Source: Eubacterium sp.
Lineage (GTDB): Bacteria > Bacillota > Clostridia > Lachnospirales > Lachnospiraceae
DNA: 64,000 nt
Assembly (NCBI GenBank): GCA_017480495.1
Contig: JAFVAQ010000005.1
Span: 1-64,000, forward strand
Direction: 5' to 3'
The translations under genes were made by a program, and so were the position numbers. Numbering within the stretch: the first letter of the stretch is position 1; every line of letters starts with the position of its first letter. Below, one piece after another: positions 28,027 to 36,564 of the stretch. The notes below the pieces were generated by a model. The model saw nothing but the letters and a program-made list of their open reading frames with translations, had not been told where the DNA came from and did no database searches.

Positions 28027-29206
28027 AATAAATATTGTCAATTACCCAGATGTGCATCTCCTTCGCACGTTGCTTGAAGAAGGAGGTGCCGCTGGAGGTA
28101 TTATCACAAGGCATAGCCATTGCAAGGGCTTTGCAAGCATACTTTCCACCAAAACGGCGAGTGACAGTTTCCAGTTCATGAAGGGAATTGCTGCTGGCTT
28201 TTCCACTTTTACAGGAAATGAATATAGGTGTACAGGACTGCATAAGTATAACGTCTATTTCATTTAATGTATCATAACTAGCGTTCATATATCTCTGATA
28301 ATCAGAATAGAATGCCTGCTTCTCTTCTTCGGATTTATCACCATTCCAGTCAATCATGGCGCCGATTATTTCATCGGTAAAAATGTCAGGCCTTCTTGAA
28401 GCTACTTCATATACATGAAGCTCTAGGATATTTCCGGTTTTTGTAACTATATTTCTAATGGATTCGTTCTTGAATCTGAATCTCACTCTCTTGTTATCTA
28501 CTTTATAATCACGTAGCATGCCTATTCCGTTTAGCTTAGCAAATAGAATATCAGACTCCCTGAGCATAGACTTTGGTAGGGAATATTGACCATATTCGTT
28601 ACAAGGATTGTCCTTGAGAACGTCTTCTATAATAGAGCAGTAGCTATTCCATTTATGACGTAGACTTCTTGCGATTCCCCAGATAGCTCTTATATCGCTC
28701 TTGAATTCTTCTGTGAAACTCCATGTGGCGTAGTTTCCGGTCTGTCTTGTAAGTTGTCCGCCGTGAAGTATGATATTTTCTTTTACGCTGATTTGGATAT
28801 TATCTCGATGCTGAGTAGGGGCTCCGCCGGGTTCCATATTGATTTCAACCCCTGTGTATGGGTCTATACGGAGAGTTCTTAGCTTACGTGCGGCACTTAG
28901 GTAACCGAAGGCTATGAGAATCATTTCTCCACCGCCAGTCAGCTCATAGTAAGCCTCTGGATATCTGTCTGAGACAGAAGTGAGAGCTGCTATACAATCC
29001 TCTAGGTCATCTCTAGGAACCTCGATGAATTCAAGCTCGGTTTTTGGGGCTTTAATTCTGGCAAAATTAGTAAGACTTTTGATCTTTCTAGTGACCATAG
29101 TTGATTTATGCCCCAAATAGACTATGCGCTCTGGCTGATACTGCAGCATACACATGACATTTTCCAGAGCTTCATCCGAGAAAAACTCTACATATACATC
29201 TCCCAT
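27977..29206 (-). CDS. Stand-alone CARF-domain nuclease (DUF1887, Card1/Can2-like)
   Basis: The 409-aa product looks like the DUF1887 family, whose known members Card1 and Can2 are nucleases switched on by cyclic tetra-adenylate in type III CRISPR immunity. Residues 1-140 form a Rossmann-like CARF region with ELTGGGEMILIAFGYLSA (88-105), matching the ligand-binding TGG motif. Residues 150-250 fit a winged-helix linker. The C-terminal nuclease has GNILELHVYE (E262), NEIDVIL (D318) and FISCKSG (K333). The acidic residue of the usual ExK motif is S331, and E345 in the following helix might replace it. AGGAGG precedes the ATG. It follows a reductase gene by 15 nt as an operon. No CRISPR array or cas gene is visible, so the activating signal is unknown. 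Confidence 0.8.
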   Translation of the reverse strand: MGDVYVEFFSDEALENVMCMLQYQPERIVYLGHKSTMVTRKIKSLTNFARIKAPKTELEFIEVPRDDLEDCIAALTSVSDRYPEAYYELTGGGEMILIAFGYLSAARKLRTLRIDPYTGVEINMEPGGAPTQHRDNIQISVKENIILHGGQLTRQTGNYATWSFTEEFKSDIRAIWGIARSLRHKWNSYCSIIEDVLKDNPCNEYGQYSLPKSMLRESDILFAKLNGIGMLRDYKVDNKRVRFRFKNESIRNIVTKTGNILELHVYEVASRRPDIFTDEIIGAMIDWNGDKSEEEKQAFYSDYQRYMNASYDTLNEIDVILMQSCTPIFISCKSGKASSNSLHELETVTRRFGGKYACKALAMAMPCDNTSSGTSFFKQRAKEMHIWVIDNIYSMTDEELLKKLLKLHN

Positions 29207-29221
29207 AAGTAAAACCTCCTT

Positions 29222-29947
29222 TTAAATCCATCCCCCATCAATAGTTATTACTTCGCCTGTCAGATAAGTAGGCATCTGCAAGAGCTTAGTCACTGTATCA
29301 CCGACCTCCTCAGGTCGAAGCATCCTGCCGATTGGAATATCCTCGCATATATCATTTATATCTTCTTTAGACAGATGACTATTCATAGTAGTATCTACTA
29401 TGCCAAGAGCGAGAGCATTTACCTGAATGTTGCTTGGAGCAACTTCTTTGGCGAGAGCCTTGGTAAATGCATTAATGGCGCCTTTTGTGGCACTATATGC
29501 AACCTCGCAGGAAGCACCTGCTATTCCCCATACAGAAGATATATTGATAATTTGTCCGGATTTTGCCGAAATCATGGCTGGCAGGTATTCGTGACAAGTA
29601 TTATATATAGAAGTGATATTTGTTGAAATAATAGACTGCCATTCTTCAGGAGTCATATCTATGAGTAATCCGGTCAGCGAAATGGCGGCATTATTAATAA
29701 GAACATCGATATCGCCGTACTGCTCGTGGAGTTCCTGGATATATGAATAATCTCCAACGTCTCCCAGCGATAAACTACATCTTATAGATGGGTTTATCTC
29801 ATAGATGGCCTGTGCCACCTCGTCTAATAAAGCCTCGGAGCTGCGGCAATTAAGTATAATATGGTCAAATCTTCCAGTTTTGGCTGAACTAATGGCTATT
29901 TCTCTGCCAATTCCACGGGATGCCCCGGTTATAAGTATTCTTTCCAT
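29222..29947 (-). CDS. SDR reductase, YmfI/EF-P 5-aminopentanone reductase-like
   Basis: This 241-aa short-chain dehydrogenase uses NAD(P)H. Motifs are TGASRGIG (nucleotide binding), NNAAIS, the catalytic serine in ISSVWGIAGAS and the YSATK pair, and a C-terminal EVITIDGGWI. The segment SSVWGIAGASCEVAYSATKG resembles YmfI of Bacillus subtilis, which reduces the 5-aminopentanone group on elongation factor P; FabG-like fatty acid reduction is the other option. The start at 29947 is chosen because GAGGAAAA lies 7-9 nt before it, while the longer ATG at 29986 has none. It leads an operon with the CARF nuclease and has a promoter facing the LytR_C gene. Confidence 0.85.
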   Translation of the reverse strand: MERILITGASRGIGREIAISSAKTGRFDHIILNCRSSEALLDEVAQAIYEINPSIRCSLSLGDVGDYSYIQELHEQYGDIDVLINNAAISLTGLLIDMTPEEWQSIISTNITSIYNTCHEYLPAMISAKSGQIINISSVWGIAGASCEVAYSATKGAINAFTKALAKEVAPSNIQVNALALGIVDTTMNSHLSKEDINDICEDIPIGRMLRPEEVGDTVTKLLQMPTYLTGEVITIDGGWI

Positions 29948-29970
29948 AGATATTTTCCTCGACATAAATC

Positions 29971-29988
29971 GCATGTGAAAACACATGC
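29971..29988. promoter_or_regulatory. Inverted repeat in SDR leader
   Basis: GCATGTG and CACATGC flank AAAA, forming a perfect 7-bp stem in the untranslated leader of the reductase-CARF operon. It could be an operator or an mRNA hairpin affecting expression. Confidence 0.4.
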
Positions 29989-30005
29989 TGGAATTCTATG
30001 TATCT

Positions 30006-30057
30006 ATTTTATCTCATATGAAAATTCATTGCAATAAGGGCGATGGTTTGCTATACT
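30006..30057. promoter_or_regulatory. Divergent promoters sharing one palindromic -35
   Basis: TTGCAA at 30029-30034 is its own reverse complement. To the right, a 17-bp spacer leads to TATACT (30052-30057), serving the LytR_C gene. To the left, a 17-bp spacer leads to TAAAAT on the minus strand (30011-30006), serving the reductase-CARF operon. Both fit sigma-A spacing exactly. Confidence 0.5.
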
Positions 30058-30092
30058 TCTATGCTGTATAGAGGTTAATTAGGAGGCGTAAA

Positions 30093-30668
30093 GTGGCTAA
30101 ACAAAAGAAACAACAAACTGCTGTGGGATTATTCTTTTCCTTCTTTCTCAAGGCAGTTGTAATTATACTTGGTCTTGTTATTCTAGCGATGAGTGCTTAC
30201 CTTATAAAGGCAGTTATATTAGATAGAACAAATGAAACAGAGAAGAAGGCAGATGATTCAGCTTTTGAGGATGATCAGGAGGATGAACTTCTGAATGCAA
30301 AGCCTACGGATACTGATGCATTACTCTATGAGGATGCGGAGGCTGCAAAACAGCCAGAGGGTCTTCCGTATGATGCTTCTATAGTTGTTTTAAATGCAAC
30401 TGCAACAAGTGGTCTGGCAGGAGCTTGGAAGGATAAGTTGACAGAACTTGGATATACAAATGTGCAAGCAGGCAATTATACCAAGGATCCACTGGAGTCA
30501 TCTAAAATAGTTGTAGTTGAAGAAGGTACAGCCGGAGGACTGGCTGAAATCCTTCCAAACGCAAAGCTGGAGGTGCTTCCAGCGAATGAGGTAGCGTGCG
30601 ATATTCCTACTGATGGAGTACAGGCATTTTTGATAATCGGGGCCTCAGATGACATCGTTTCCCAATAA
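30093..30668 (+). CDS. Membrane-anchored LytR C-terminal-domain protein
   Basis: The 191-aa product has one membrane segment (about 14-37), a charged low-complexity linker (45-80) and a C-terminal LytR_C-like domain (about 88-185) with VVLNATATSGLAGAWKDKLT, pointing to the outside of the cell. LytR_C domains occur at the end of some LytR-CpsA-Psr cell-wall enzymes and alone; their role is not settled. AGGAGG (30081-30086) is correctly spaced for a GTG start at 30093. It has its own promoter and is followed by a clear terminator, so it is monocistronic. Confidence 0.82.
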   Translation: MAKQKKQQTAVGLFFSFFLKAVVIILGLVILAMSAYLIKAVILDRTNETEKKADDSAFEDDQEDELLNAKPTDTDALLYEDAEAAKQPEGLPYDASIVVLNATATSGLAGAWKDKLTELGYTNVQAGNYTKDPLESSKIVVVEEGTAGGLAEILPNAKLEVLPANEVACDIPTDGVQAFLIIGASDDIVSQ

Positions 30669-30723
30669 AATTCGTTAACATAATTGTAATAATTTGGTTA
30701 AAGTATCACAAAAACGAAGGTTG

Positions 30724-30750
30724 AAAAGGCGTTGTTTAAACGCCTTTTTT
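30724..30750 (+). terminator. Terminator after LytR_C gene
   Basis: AAAAGGCGTT (30724-30733) pairs with AACGCCTTTT (30739-30748) around a 5-nt loop, followed by T residues. It is a normal rho-independent terminator. Confidence 0.85.
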
Positions 30751-30911
30751 GTTTAAAATATACATAAAATACAGGTCAATGTGCATTATGACCAAACATT
30801 ATTCAAATTATTTATGCAACAAAGACATAGTTTTAAAAAACAAAAAGGGGTATTATGTTACAAGTTGTTAAAGAACGTAATTTGCGAATAGCTATTTAGG
30901 AGGATATAATA

Positions 30912-32024
30912 ATGGCAGGATTACAGTTAAAGAACATTTACAAGATTTACCCAAACGGCTTTAATGCTGTTAAGGACTTCAATCTTGATATCGAGGATAA
31001 GGAGTTTGTTATCTTCGTTGGTCCTTCAGGATGTGGTAAGTCAACAACCCTAAGAATGATCGCTGGACTTGAGGATATCAGTTCTGGTGAGCTTTGGATC
31101 GGTGATAAGCTTTGTAACGATGTAGAGCCAAAGGACAGAGATATCGCGATGGTATTCCAGAACTACGCTCTGTATCCACATATGTCAGTTTATGATAACA
31201 TGGCATTCGGACTTAAGCTGAGAAAGGTTCCAAAGGAGAAGATTGATAAGCAGGTTCATGAAGCAGCTAAGATTCTTGAGATTGAGCATCTTCTTGATCG
31301 TAAGCCAAAGGCTCTTTCAGGAGGTCAGAGACAGAGAGTTGCTATGGGACGTGCAATCGTTCGTGAGCCAAAGGTATTCCTTATGGATGAGCCTCTTTCA
31401 AACCTGGATGCTAAGCTTCGTGTTCAGATGCGTGTTGAGATCTCAAAGCTTCATCAGAGACTTCAGACAACAATCATCTACGTTACACACGACCAGACAG
31501 AGGCTATGACACTTGGTACTCGTATCGTAGTTATGAAGGATGGTATCATTCAGCAGGTAGATACACCTCAGAATCTTTATGATCATCCATGTAACCTGTT
31601 CGTTGCTGGATTCATGGGTATGCCACCTATGAACTTCATCGACTGCAAGGTTGTTAAGTCAGGAGCTGACGTACTTCTTATGTTCGGTTCACACTCAATT
31701 AAGGTTCCAGAGGCAAAGGCTAACAAGCTTATCGCTGGTGGATTCATCGATAAGGACGTTGTACTTGGTATCCGTCCTGAGGATATACATGATGAGCAGC
31801 TGTTCATCGAGTCATCACCTGAGTCAGTTATTGATGCTCGTATCAATATCTACGAAATGCTTGGTGCTGAAGTATATCTGTACTTCACAATCGATCAGTT
31901 CGATATCACAGCTAGAGTAAATGCTCGTACAACTGCTAGACCTGGAGATACAGTACAGTTTGCATTCGATCTTTCAAAGATTCACATCTTCGATAAGGAA
32001 TCAGAGGAGATTATTGTTAATTAG
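30912..32024 (+). CDS. msmK: MsmK/UgpC-type sugar ABC transporter ATPase
   Basis: This 370-aa ATPase powers sugar import at the membrane. Walker A GPSGCGKST (about 37-45), signature LSGGQRQRVAMGRA, Walker B VFLMDEPLSNLDAKL and the H-loop VTHDQTEAM are all present. A C-terminal MalK/UgpC-type OB regulatory domain (about 235-365) follows. No permease or binding protein is adjacent, so it likely serves as a shared ATPase for several carbohydrate importers, as MsmK does in streptococci. Strong codon bias (many GTT, CTT, GGT codons) suggests high expression. AGGAGG precedes the ATG. A leader of about 160 nt separates it from the upstream terminator. Confidence 0.92.
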   Translation: MAGLQLKNIYKIYPNGFNAVKDFNLDIEDKEFVIFVGPSGCGKSTTLRMIAGLEDISSGELWIGDKLCNDVEPKDRDIAMVFQNYALYPHMSVYDNMAFGLKLRKVPKEKIDKQVHEAAKILEIEHLLDRKPKALSGGQRQRVAMGRAIVREPKVFLMDEPLSNLDAKLRVQMRVEISKLHQRLQTTIIYVTHDQTEAMTLGTRIVVMKDGIIQQVDTPQNLYDHPCNLFVAGFMGMPPMNFIDCKVVKSGADVLLMFGSHSIKVPEAKANKLIAGGFIDKDVVLGIRPEDIHDEQLFIESSPESVIDARINIYEMLGAEVYLYFTIDQFDITARVNARTTARPGDTVQFAFDLSKIHIFDKESEEIIVN

Positions 32025-32135
32025 TGCTTGATTTGCTTCGCAAATCTAGCACGGTAGGAAAATTGCAGAGCAATTTTCCGTAGTAAGCCGCAGTGCCGTT
32101 AAGGCACTTGGGTGCCTTGACGGGCAGGCGGCGTA
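32024..32135. repeat. Three consecutive intergenic hairpins
   Basis: The first hairpin is GTGCT-t-GATTTGC, loop TTC, GCAAATC-t-AGCAC (32024-32052). The second is GGAAAATTGC/GCAATTTTCC (32057-32079). The third is built from GCCGC ... GCGGC with inner GTGCC/GGCAC (32088-32132). They start at the msmK stop and end before the terminator. They could stabilise the 3' end of a highly expressed mRNA or form a small RNA. Confidence 0.6.
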
Positions 32136-32163
32136 TACTGGGTTAGTTAGATTGAACAATATG

Positions 32164-32200
32164 AAAGAGGAAATGTAGTTTTCTACATTTCCTCTTTTTT
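32164..32200 (+). terminator. Strong terminator after msmK
   Basis: AAAGAGGAAATGTAG (32164-32178) is complementary to CTACATTTCCTCTTT (32183-32197) around TTTT, and T residues follow. This is a strong rho-independent terminator. Confidence 0.92.
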
Positions 32201-32214
32201 GATGCCGCATTTTG

Positions 32215-32223
32215 TGATACAAT
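32215..32223 (+). promoter_or_regulatory. Extended -10 promoter for the CdaR-like gene
   Basis: TGATACAAT (TG one base before TACAAT) is an extended -10. No good -35 is seen 17 bp upstream. It precedes the regulator gene by about 90 nt. Confidence 0.35.
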
Positions 32224-32315
32224 AACTTCGTATGTGATTCTATTTATATGCTTAATTAGCGTATATTTTTTAATGGGTATAAAAACTAGGGTTATATGAG
32301 AACAGGAGTGAGACG

Positions 32316-33407
32316 ATGATATCAAATCAGATTTTACAAGAAACATTAGAGGGCATTCAGGCCATCACTAAAGTGGACTTAATTGTTATGGATGTAGAGG
32401 GTAGACTTCTTGCTAAAACAGCTGAGGATGGACCACTTGATTACGAGGATGCGGTTATCGCATTTGCTCAATCTCAGGCAGAGAGTCAGTCACTACTTGG
32501 TTATCAGTTCTTTAAGGTAAATGATGATAAGCAGTTAGAATATATTATTCTTGCGAAGGGTGATACAGATAGTACTTACATGGTTGGTAAGCTGGCATCC
32601 TTCCAGATTCAGAATCTCCTAGTTGCTTATAAGGAGAGATCTGATAAGGATAACTTCATCAAGAATCTTCTGCTGGATAACCTGCTTCTAGTTGATATTT
32701 ATAATAGAGCTAAGAAGCTTCACATCGATACAGATGTTAAGAGATGTGTATTCATTATAGAGACTAAGTCTGAGAAGGATAATAATGCTCTTGAAACAGT
32801 TAGAAATATTTTCTCAGTTAAAACTAGAGATTTCATTACAGCTGTTGATGAAAAGAATATTATCCTTGTTAAAGAGGTTAAGTCAACGGATACCTATGAC
32901 GACCTCAACAAGACTGCAAATATAATAGTTGATATGCTTAGTACTGAGGCTATGATTTCTGTTCATGTGGCATTTGGTACTATAGTAAATGAGATAAAAG
33001 AGGTTTCTCGTTCCTACAAAGAGGCTAAGATGGCACTTGATGTAGGCAAGATATTCTACAGTGATAAGAATATCATCGCTTACAGCAATCTTGGAATTGG
33101 TAGACTTATCTATCAGCTTCCTATTCCTCTATGCCGTATGTTCATCAAGGAGATATTTGATGGAAAATCTCCTGACGAGTTCGATGAGGAAACACTCACA
33201 ACTATTAATAAGTTCTTTGAGAACAGTCTGAATGTATCAGAGACATCACGTCAGCTGTATATTCACAGAAATACACTGGTATATCGACTGGATAAGATAG
33301 AAAAATCAACAGGACTGGACCTTAGAGTCTTCGAGGATGCTATAACCTTTAAGATAGCTCTGATGGTTGTTAAATATATGAAATATATGGAAAGTCTTGA
33401 TTTTTAG
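32316..33407 (+). CDS. CdaR/PucR-type transcription regulator
   Basis: This 363-aa soluble protein resembles the CdaR (sugar diacid regulator) family. The N-terminal region (about 5-130, VDLIVMDVEGRLLAKTAEDG) matches a ligand-sensing part, the middle (about 140-280) a GGDEF-like PucR domain, and the last 60 residues the PucR-type helix-turn-helix: LNVSETSRQLYIHRNTLVYR (about 306-325). These proteins activate sugar or amino-acid use genes. It stands alone between msmK and ftsEX. Its target is unknown; control of the nearby msmK gene is a guess from position. AACAGGAG precedes the ATG. Confidence 0.85.
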   Translation: MISNQILQETLEGIQAITKVDLIVMDVEGRLLAKTAEDGPLDYEDAVIAFAQSQAESQSLLGYQFFKVNDDKQLEYIILAKGDTDSTYMVGKLASFQIQNLLVAYKERSDKDNFIKNLLLDNLLLVDIYNRAKKLHIDTDVKRCVFIIETKSEKDNNALETVRNIFSVKTRDFITAVDEKNIILVKEVKSTDTYDDLNKTANIIVDMLSTEAMISVHVAFGTIVNEIKEVSRSYKEAKMALDVGKIFYSDKNIIAYSNLGIGRLIYQLPIPLCRMFIKEIFDGKSPDEFDEETLTTINKFFENSLNVSETSRQLYIHRNTLVYRLDKIEKSTGLDLRVFEDAITFKIALMVVKYMKYMESLDF

Positions 33408-33437
33408 AAATACAAATAGCTAGGAAGGGTTTTCATC

Positions 33438-34124
33438 ATGATTAAAATGCAAAATGTTACGATGAAATATCCTACAGGCACAGTTGCTCTGAAGGATGTT
33501 AACATCAACATTGAGAAAGGAGAATTTGTATTTGTTGTTGGATCTACTGGATCTGGTAAGACAACATTTATTGAGCTCCTGCTTAGGGAACTGGTTCCAA
33601 CCAAGGGTCATATCGAGGTTGCCGGTTATGATTATTCTAAGATTCGTAAGAATAGAATTCATAAGGTAAGACGTAAGATAGGAGTTGTATTCCAGAACTT
33701 CAGACTCCTGAAGGATAGAACGGTATATGAGAATGTGGCATTTGCACAGAGAGTTATAGAAACTCCTAACAGATATATAAAACGTCGTGTTCCAGCAGTT
33801 CTCTCACTTGTAGGACTTGAGGATAAGTATAAGTCATATCCTAGACAGTTATCTGGTGGTGAGCAACAGAGAGTAGCGCTTGCAAGAGCACTTGTTAACA
33901 AGCCAGATATCATTTTGGCGGATGAGCCTACAGGAAACCTGGATCCTAAGCATTCATGGGATGTTATGAACCTCCTGGATGAGATAAATGCAAAGGGTAC
34001 TACAGTTGTAGTAGTTACTCATAACAAAGAAATAGTAAATGTTATGAAGAAAAGAGTCATAACCTTGAAGAAGGGCGTGGTAGTAAGTGACGTTCAGAAG
34101 GGAGGTTATGTAGATGAAGATTAG
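33438..34124 (+). CDS. ftsE: Cell division ATP-binding protein FtsE
   Basis: FtsE is the ATPase half of FtsEX, which sends a signal across the membrane to activate cell-wall hydrolases. The 228-aa protein has Walker A GSTGSGKTTF (about 36-45), signature LSGGEQQRVALARAL, Walker B IILADEPTGNLDP and an H-loop VTHNKE. AGGAAGGG precedes the ATG. It overlaps ftsX by 11 nt, and the order ftsE-ftsX-M23 peptidase-S41 protease is the usual Gram-positive arrangement. Confidence 0.95.
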   Translation: MIKMQNVTMKYPTGTVALKDVNINIEKGEFVFVVGSTGSGKTTFIELLLRELVPTKGHIEVAGYDYSKIRKNRIHKVRRKIGVVFQNFRLLKDRTVYENVAFAQRVIETPNRYIKRRVPAVLSLVGLEDKYKSYPRQLSGGEQQRVALARALVNKPDIILADEPTGNLDPKHSWDVMNLLDEINAKGTTVVVVTHNKEIVNVMKKRVITLKKGVVVSDVQKGGYVDED

Positions 34125-35022
34125 TTCTTTCGGTTATAGCATAAGACAAGGTGTGAAGAATATCAGAAGAAATTTCCTCTTCTCACTTGCATCAATAGGA
34201 ACTATTATTGCATGTCTATTCGTATTTGGACTATTTTATTGTGTTTTAGTTAATTTCCGTGCTGCTATTCATAAGATTGAGAGCAGTATATCGATATCTG
34301 TTTTCTTCGATGAGGGTCTGACAGAGTCATCTATCAACCTGATAGGAGAACAGATAAAGACTAGAAAAGAGGTCAACACTATAGATTACATTTCCCCTGA
34401 ACAGGCTTGGGAAGAGTTTTCTGAGCAGACCTATGATGATCCAGAGGCTGCAAGAGCAGCATTTGGTGATGATAACCCACTGGCACACTCTGCATCATAT
34501 AAGGTTACACTTACTGATGCGAGTAAGCAGGCCGACTTCATACAGTTCCTTGAAAGCATAGATGGAGTCAGAAAGGTCAGCAGTTCAACATATACTGCAG
34601 ATAGTATATCTGCCATAAATGCTTTTGTGGGATATGCATCCTTTGGTATCATCCTTATACTTTTACTAGTTTCTGTATTCCTGATAAATAATACAATTAC
34701 TATTGGTATTACAGTAAGACGTGAAGAGATAAGAATAATGAAGCTGATTGGAGCGACAAATAGCTTCATCAGAGCACCATTCATTATTGAAGGTATAATA
34801 ATCGGACTACTCGGTTCTATTGTGCCACTTATACTTCTGTATTATCTGTATGATATAGTAATTAATTACATAGCTGGAAAGTTCTCAATACTTAATAGTT
34901 TGTTTGAATTTGCGGCACCTTGGGATATGTTTAAGTCCCTGATTCCGATTACATTACTTATAGGTATTGGAATAGGATTTTTCGGAAGTTTAATAACTAC
35001 CAAGAAACATTTGAAGATTTAA
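34114..35022 (+). CDS. ftsX: Cell division membrane protein FtsX
   Basis: FtsX is the permease-like partner of FtsE. The 302-aa product has one membrane segment near 22-45, an external domain (about 50-165), and three membrane segments at about 172-195, 220-245 and 270-292. The conserved loop GITVRREEIRIMKLIGATNSFIRAPF (19-residue core RREEIRIMKLIGATNSFIR) sits between segments 2 and 3. GGAGG lies 8-9 nt before the ATG, which is inside the ftsE end. Its external loop likely binds the coiled-coil peptidase encoded next. Confidence 0.94.
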   Translation: MKISSFGYSIRQGVKNIRRNFLFSLASIGTIIACLFVFGLFYCVLVNFRAAIHKIESSISISVFFDEGLTESSINLIGEQIKTRKEVNTIDYISPEQAWEEFSEQTYDDPEAARAAFGDDNPLAHSASYKVTLTDASKQADFIQFLESIDGVRKVSSSTYTADSISAINAFVGYASFGIILILLLVSVFLINNTITIGITVRREEIRIMKLIGATNSFIRAPFIIEGIIIGLLGSIVPLILLYYLYDIVINYIAGKFSILNSLFEFAAPWDMFKSLIPITLLIGIGIGFFGSLITTKKHLKI

Positions 35023-35029
35023 TTATCAG

Positions 35030-35052
35030 GGACCTGCAGTTTCTGCAGGTCC
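35030..35052. repeat. Hairpin between ftsX and M23 gene
   Basis: GGACCTGCAG (35030-35039) and CTGCAGGTCC (35043-35052) form a perfect 10-bp stem with a TTT loop. It lacks a T tract, so it may be an attenuator or RNA processing site rather than a full terminator. Confidence 0.55.
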
Positions 35053-35074
35053 TAAAGTATCATGAGGAAAATAT

Positions 35075-36538
35075 ATGGATAAAAGAATGATAATCAGTGA
35101 TATCATTCTAGCTCTGGTTCTTGTGTCAATCATGTATGTGGCATGCATGATGCCGGGTAAGGATAACATATCCTACGTGGTATATGCGGATGAGACATCG
35201 GAAGGCGAAGTAACAACTGAGGCAACTGAGGAAGTAACTACTGAAGCTACTCAAGAAGTGACAACAGAAAGTACTGAAGCGACTACAGAAACAACTACTG
35301 AGCAACAGACAACTGAGTCACAGAGTACTCCAACTGTTACTCCATCTGGAAACTCAGGTGGAAACTCAGGAAATGTGGTTGCGCCAACATTTAGTCCGAT
35401 ATCATCAGCAGATCTAGCGGCTCTTACAACCGAGTATACTGATACGATTCAAGAGAAGAATGCACTTCAGAAGGATCTGAATTCGATTCTGGAGAGTCAG
35501 AACGACTTTATTACCAGACTCCGTGAGCTGGATGATATGATAATTGAATATCAGGATAAGCTAGATGAACTGGAAGAGAAGCAGGCTGAGGCAAATGACA
35601 TGCAGATTCAGCTTACTTCAGATATTGAAGCAGCTGAGGCGGCTCAGGATAAACAGTATCAGATGCTTAAGATGCATATCAAGGAAGAGTATGAGAATGG
35701 CTCATACAGTTATTTGGACGCCCTGTTTAATGCGGTTGACTATATGGATATAGTTAATAAGTCAGAATATATACAGGCTGTTGAAGAGTATGATCAGACA
35801 GTTCTTAAGGATTATACAGATGCAAAACAGCTGTTATCTGATAAGCAGGCACTCCTTGATGTTATTGTTGATGATATGAGCGTTCTGCAGGAAGCATACT
35901 CGGCTAAACAGGAATCCTTACAGACTCTTGCAGAAGTTAAGCAGGATCAGATAGATAGTTATGAGGCGGATATAGCTGCAAAGAAGGCTGAGATTCAGAG
36001 TCTGGAAGCAATTGAACAAGCTCAGGCGGCACAAATAGCTAATATTGAGGCTAGTTACCGAGTATCCTTTACAATGAATGGTGGAACAGGTCTGGTATAT
36101 TCAGGGGAACAGTTCCTATGGCCTTGTCCATCTAGTTCTAATATTTCGTCTTACTATGGACCTAGAGTTGCACCAACTGCAGGTGCTACCTCCTACCATA
36201 GAGGAATAGATATACCATGTAGTATGGGCAGCCCTATCGTAGCAGTAGCGAGTGGTACTGTTATATATGTAGGATATCTTGGAAGTGGTGGAAATGCTGT
36301 TATTGTTGATCATGGTAGCGGTATATCATCATGTTATTTCCATTTATCGGATTTTGCAGTAACTGAAGGAATGACAGTATCTCCAGGACAGACGATATGC
36401 TACTCTGGAAATACTGGTGTATCCACTGGACCACATTTACATTTTGCGGTAAGAGAAAATGGAGAATATGTAAATCCTCTTAAGTATTACAGCATGATCA
36501 GTGATCAGTCGACTGTGTCAGATACTGAGGGAGATTAG
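35075..36538 (+). CDS. Coiled-coil M23 peptidoglycan hydrolase (PcsB/EnvC-like)
   Basis: The 487-aa exported protein probably cuts peptide cross-links in the cell wall during division under FtsEX control. It has an N-terminal membrane segment or signal (about 8-28), a Thr/Glu-rich spacer of degenerate EVTTEAT/TTEST units (about 42-85), a long coiled coil (about 110-330) and a C-terminal LytM/M23 domain (about 355-475). Zinc ligands are visible: H and D in HRGIDIPC, the HLSDF histidine and HLHFAVR. Coiled coil plus M23 and the position after ftsX match the PcsB/CwlO/EnvC logic, though those proteins use different catalytic domains. An in-frame ATG at 35075 has ATGAGGAAA before it. Confidence 0.92.
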   Translation: MDKRMIISDIILALVLVSIMYVACMMPGKDNISYVVYADETSEGEVTTEATEEVTTEATQEVTTESTEATTETTTEQQTTESQSTPTVTPSGNSGGNSGNVVAPTFSPISSADLAALTTEYTDTIQEKNALQKDLNSILESQNDFITRLRELDDMIIEYQDKLDELEEKQAEANDMQIQLTSDIEAAEAAQDKQYQMLKMHIKEEYENGSYSYLDALFNAVDYMDIVNKSEYIQAVEEYDQTVLKDYTDAKQLLSDKQALLDVIVDDMSVLQEAYSAKQESLQTLAEVKQDQIDSYEADIAAKKAEIQSLEAIEQAQAAQIANIEASYRVSFTMNGGTGLVYSGEQFLWPCPSSSNISSYYGPRVAPTAGATSYHRGIDIPCSMGSPIVAVASGTVIYVGYLGSGGNAVIVDHGSGISSCYFHLSDFAVTEGMTVSPGQTICYSGNTGVSTGPHLHFAVRENGEYVNPLKYYSMISDQSTVSDTEGD

Positions 36539-36564
36539 ATATATAACGAGGAGAATATGATAAA

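Noticed and set aside
27977..29206. CRISPR locus associated with the CARF nuclease
   Set aside because: No array of regular direct repeats with spacers and no Cas protein was found in the window.
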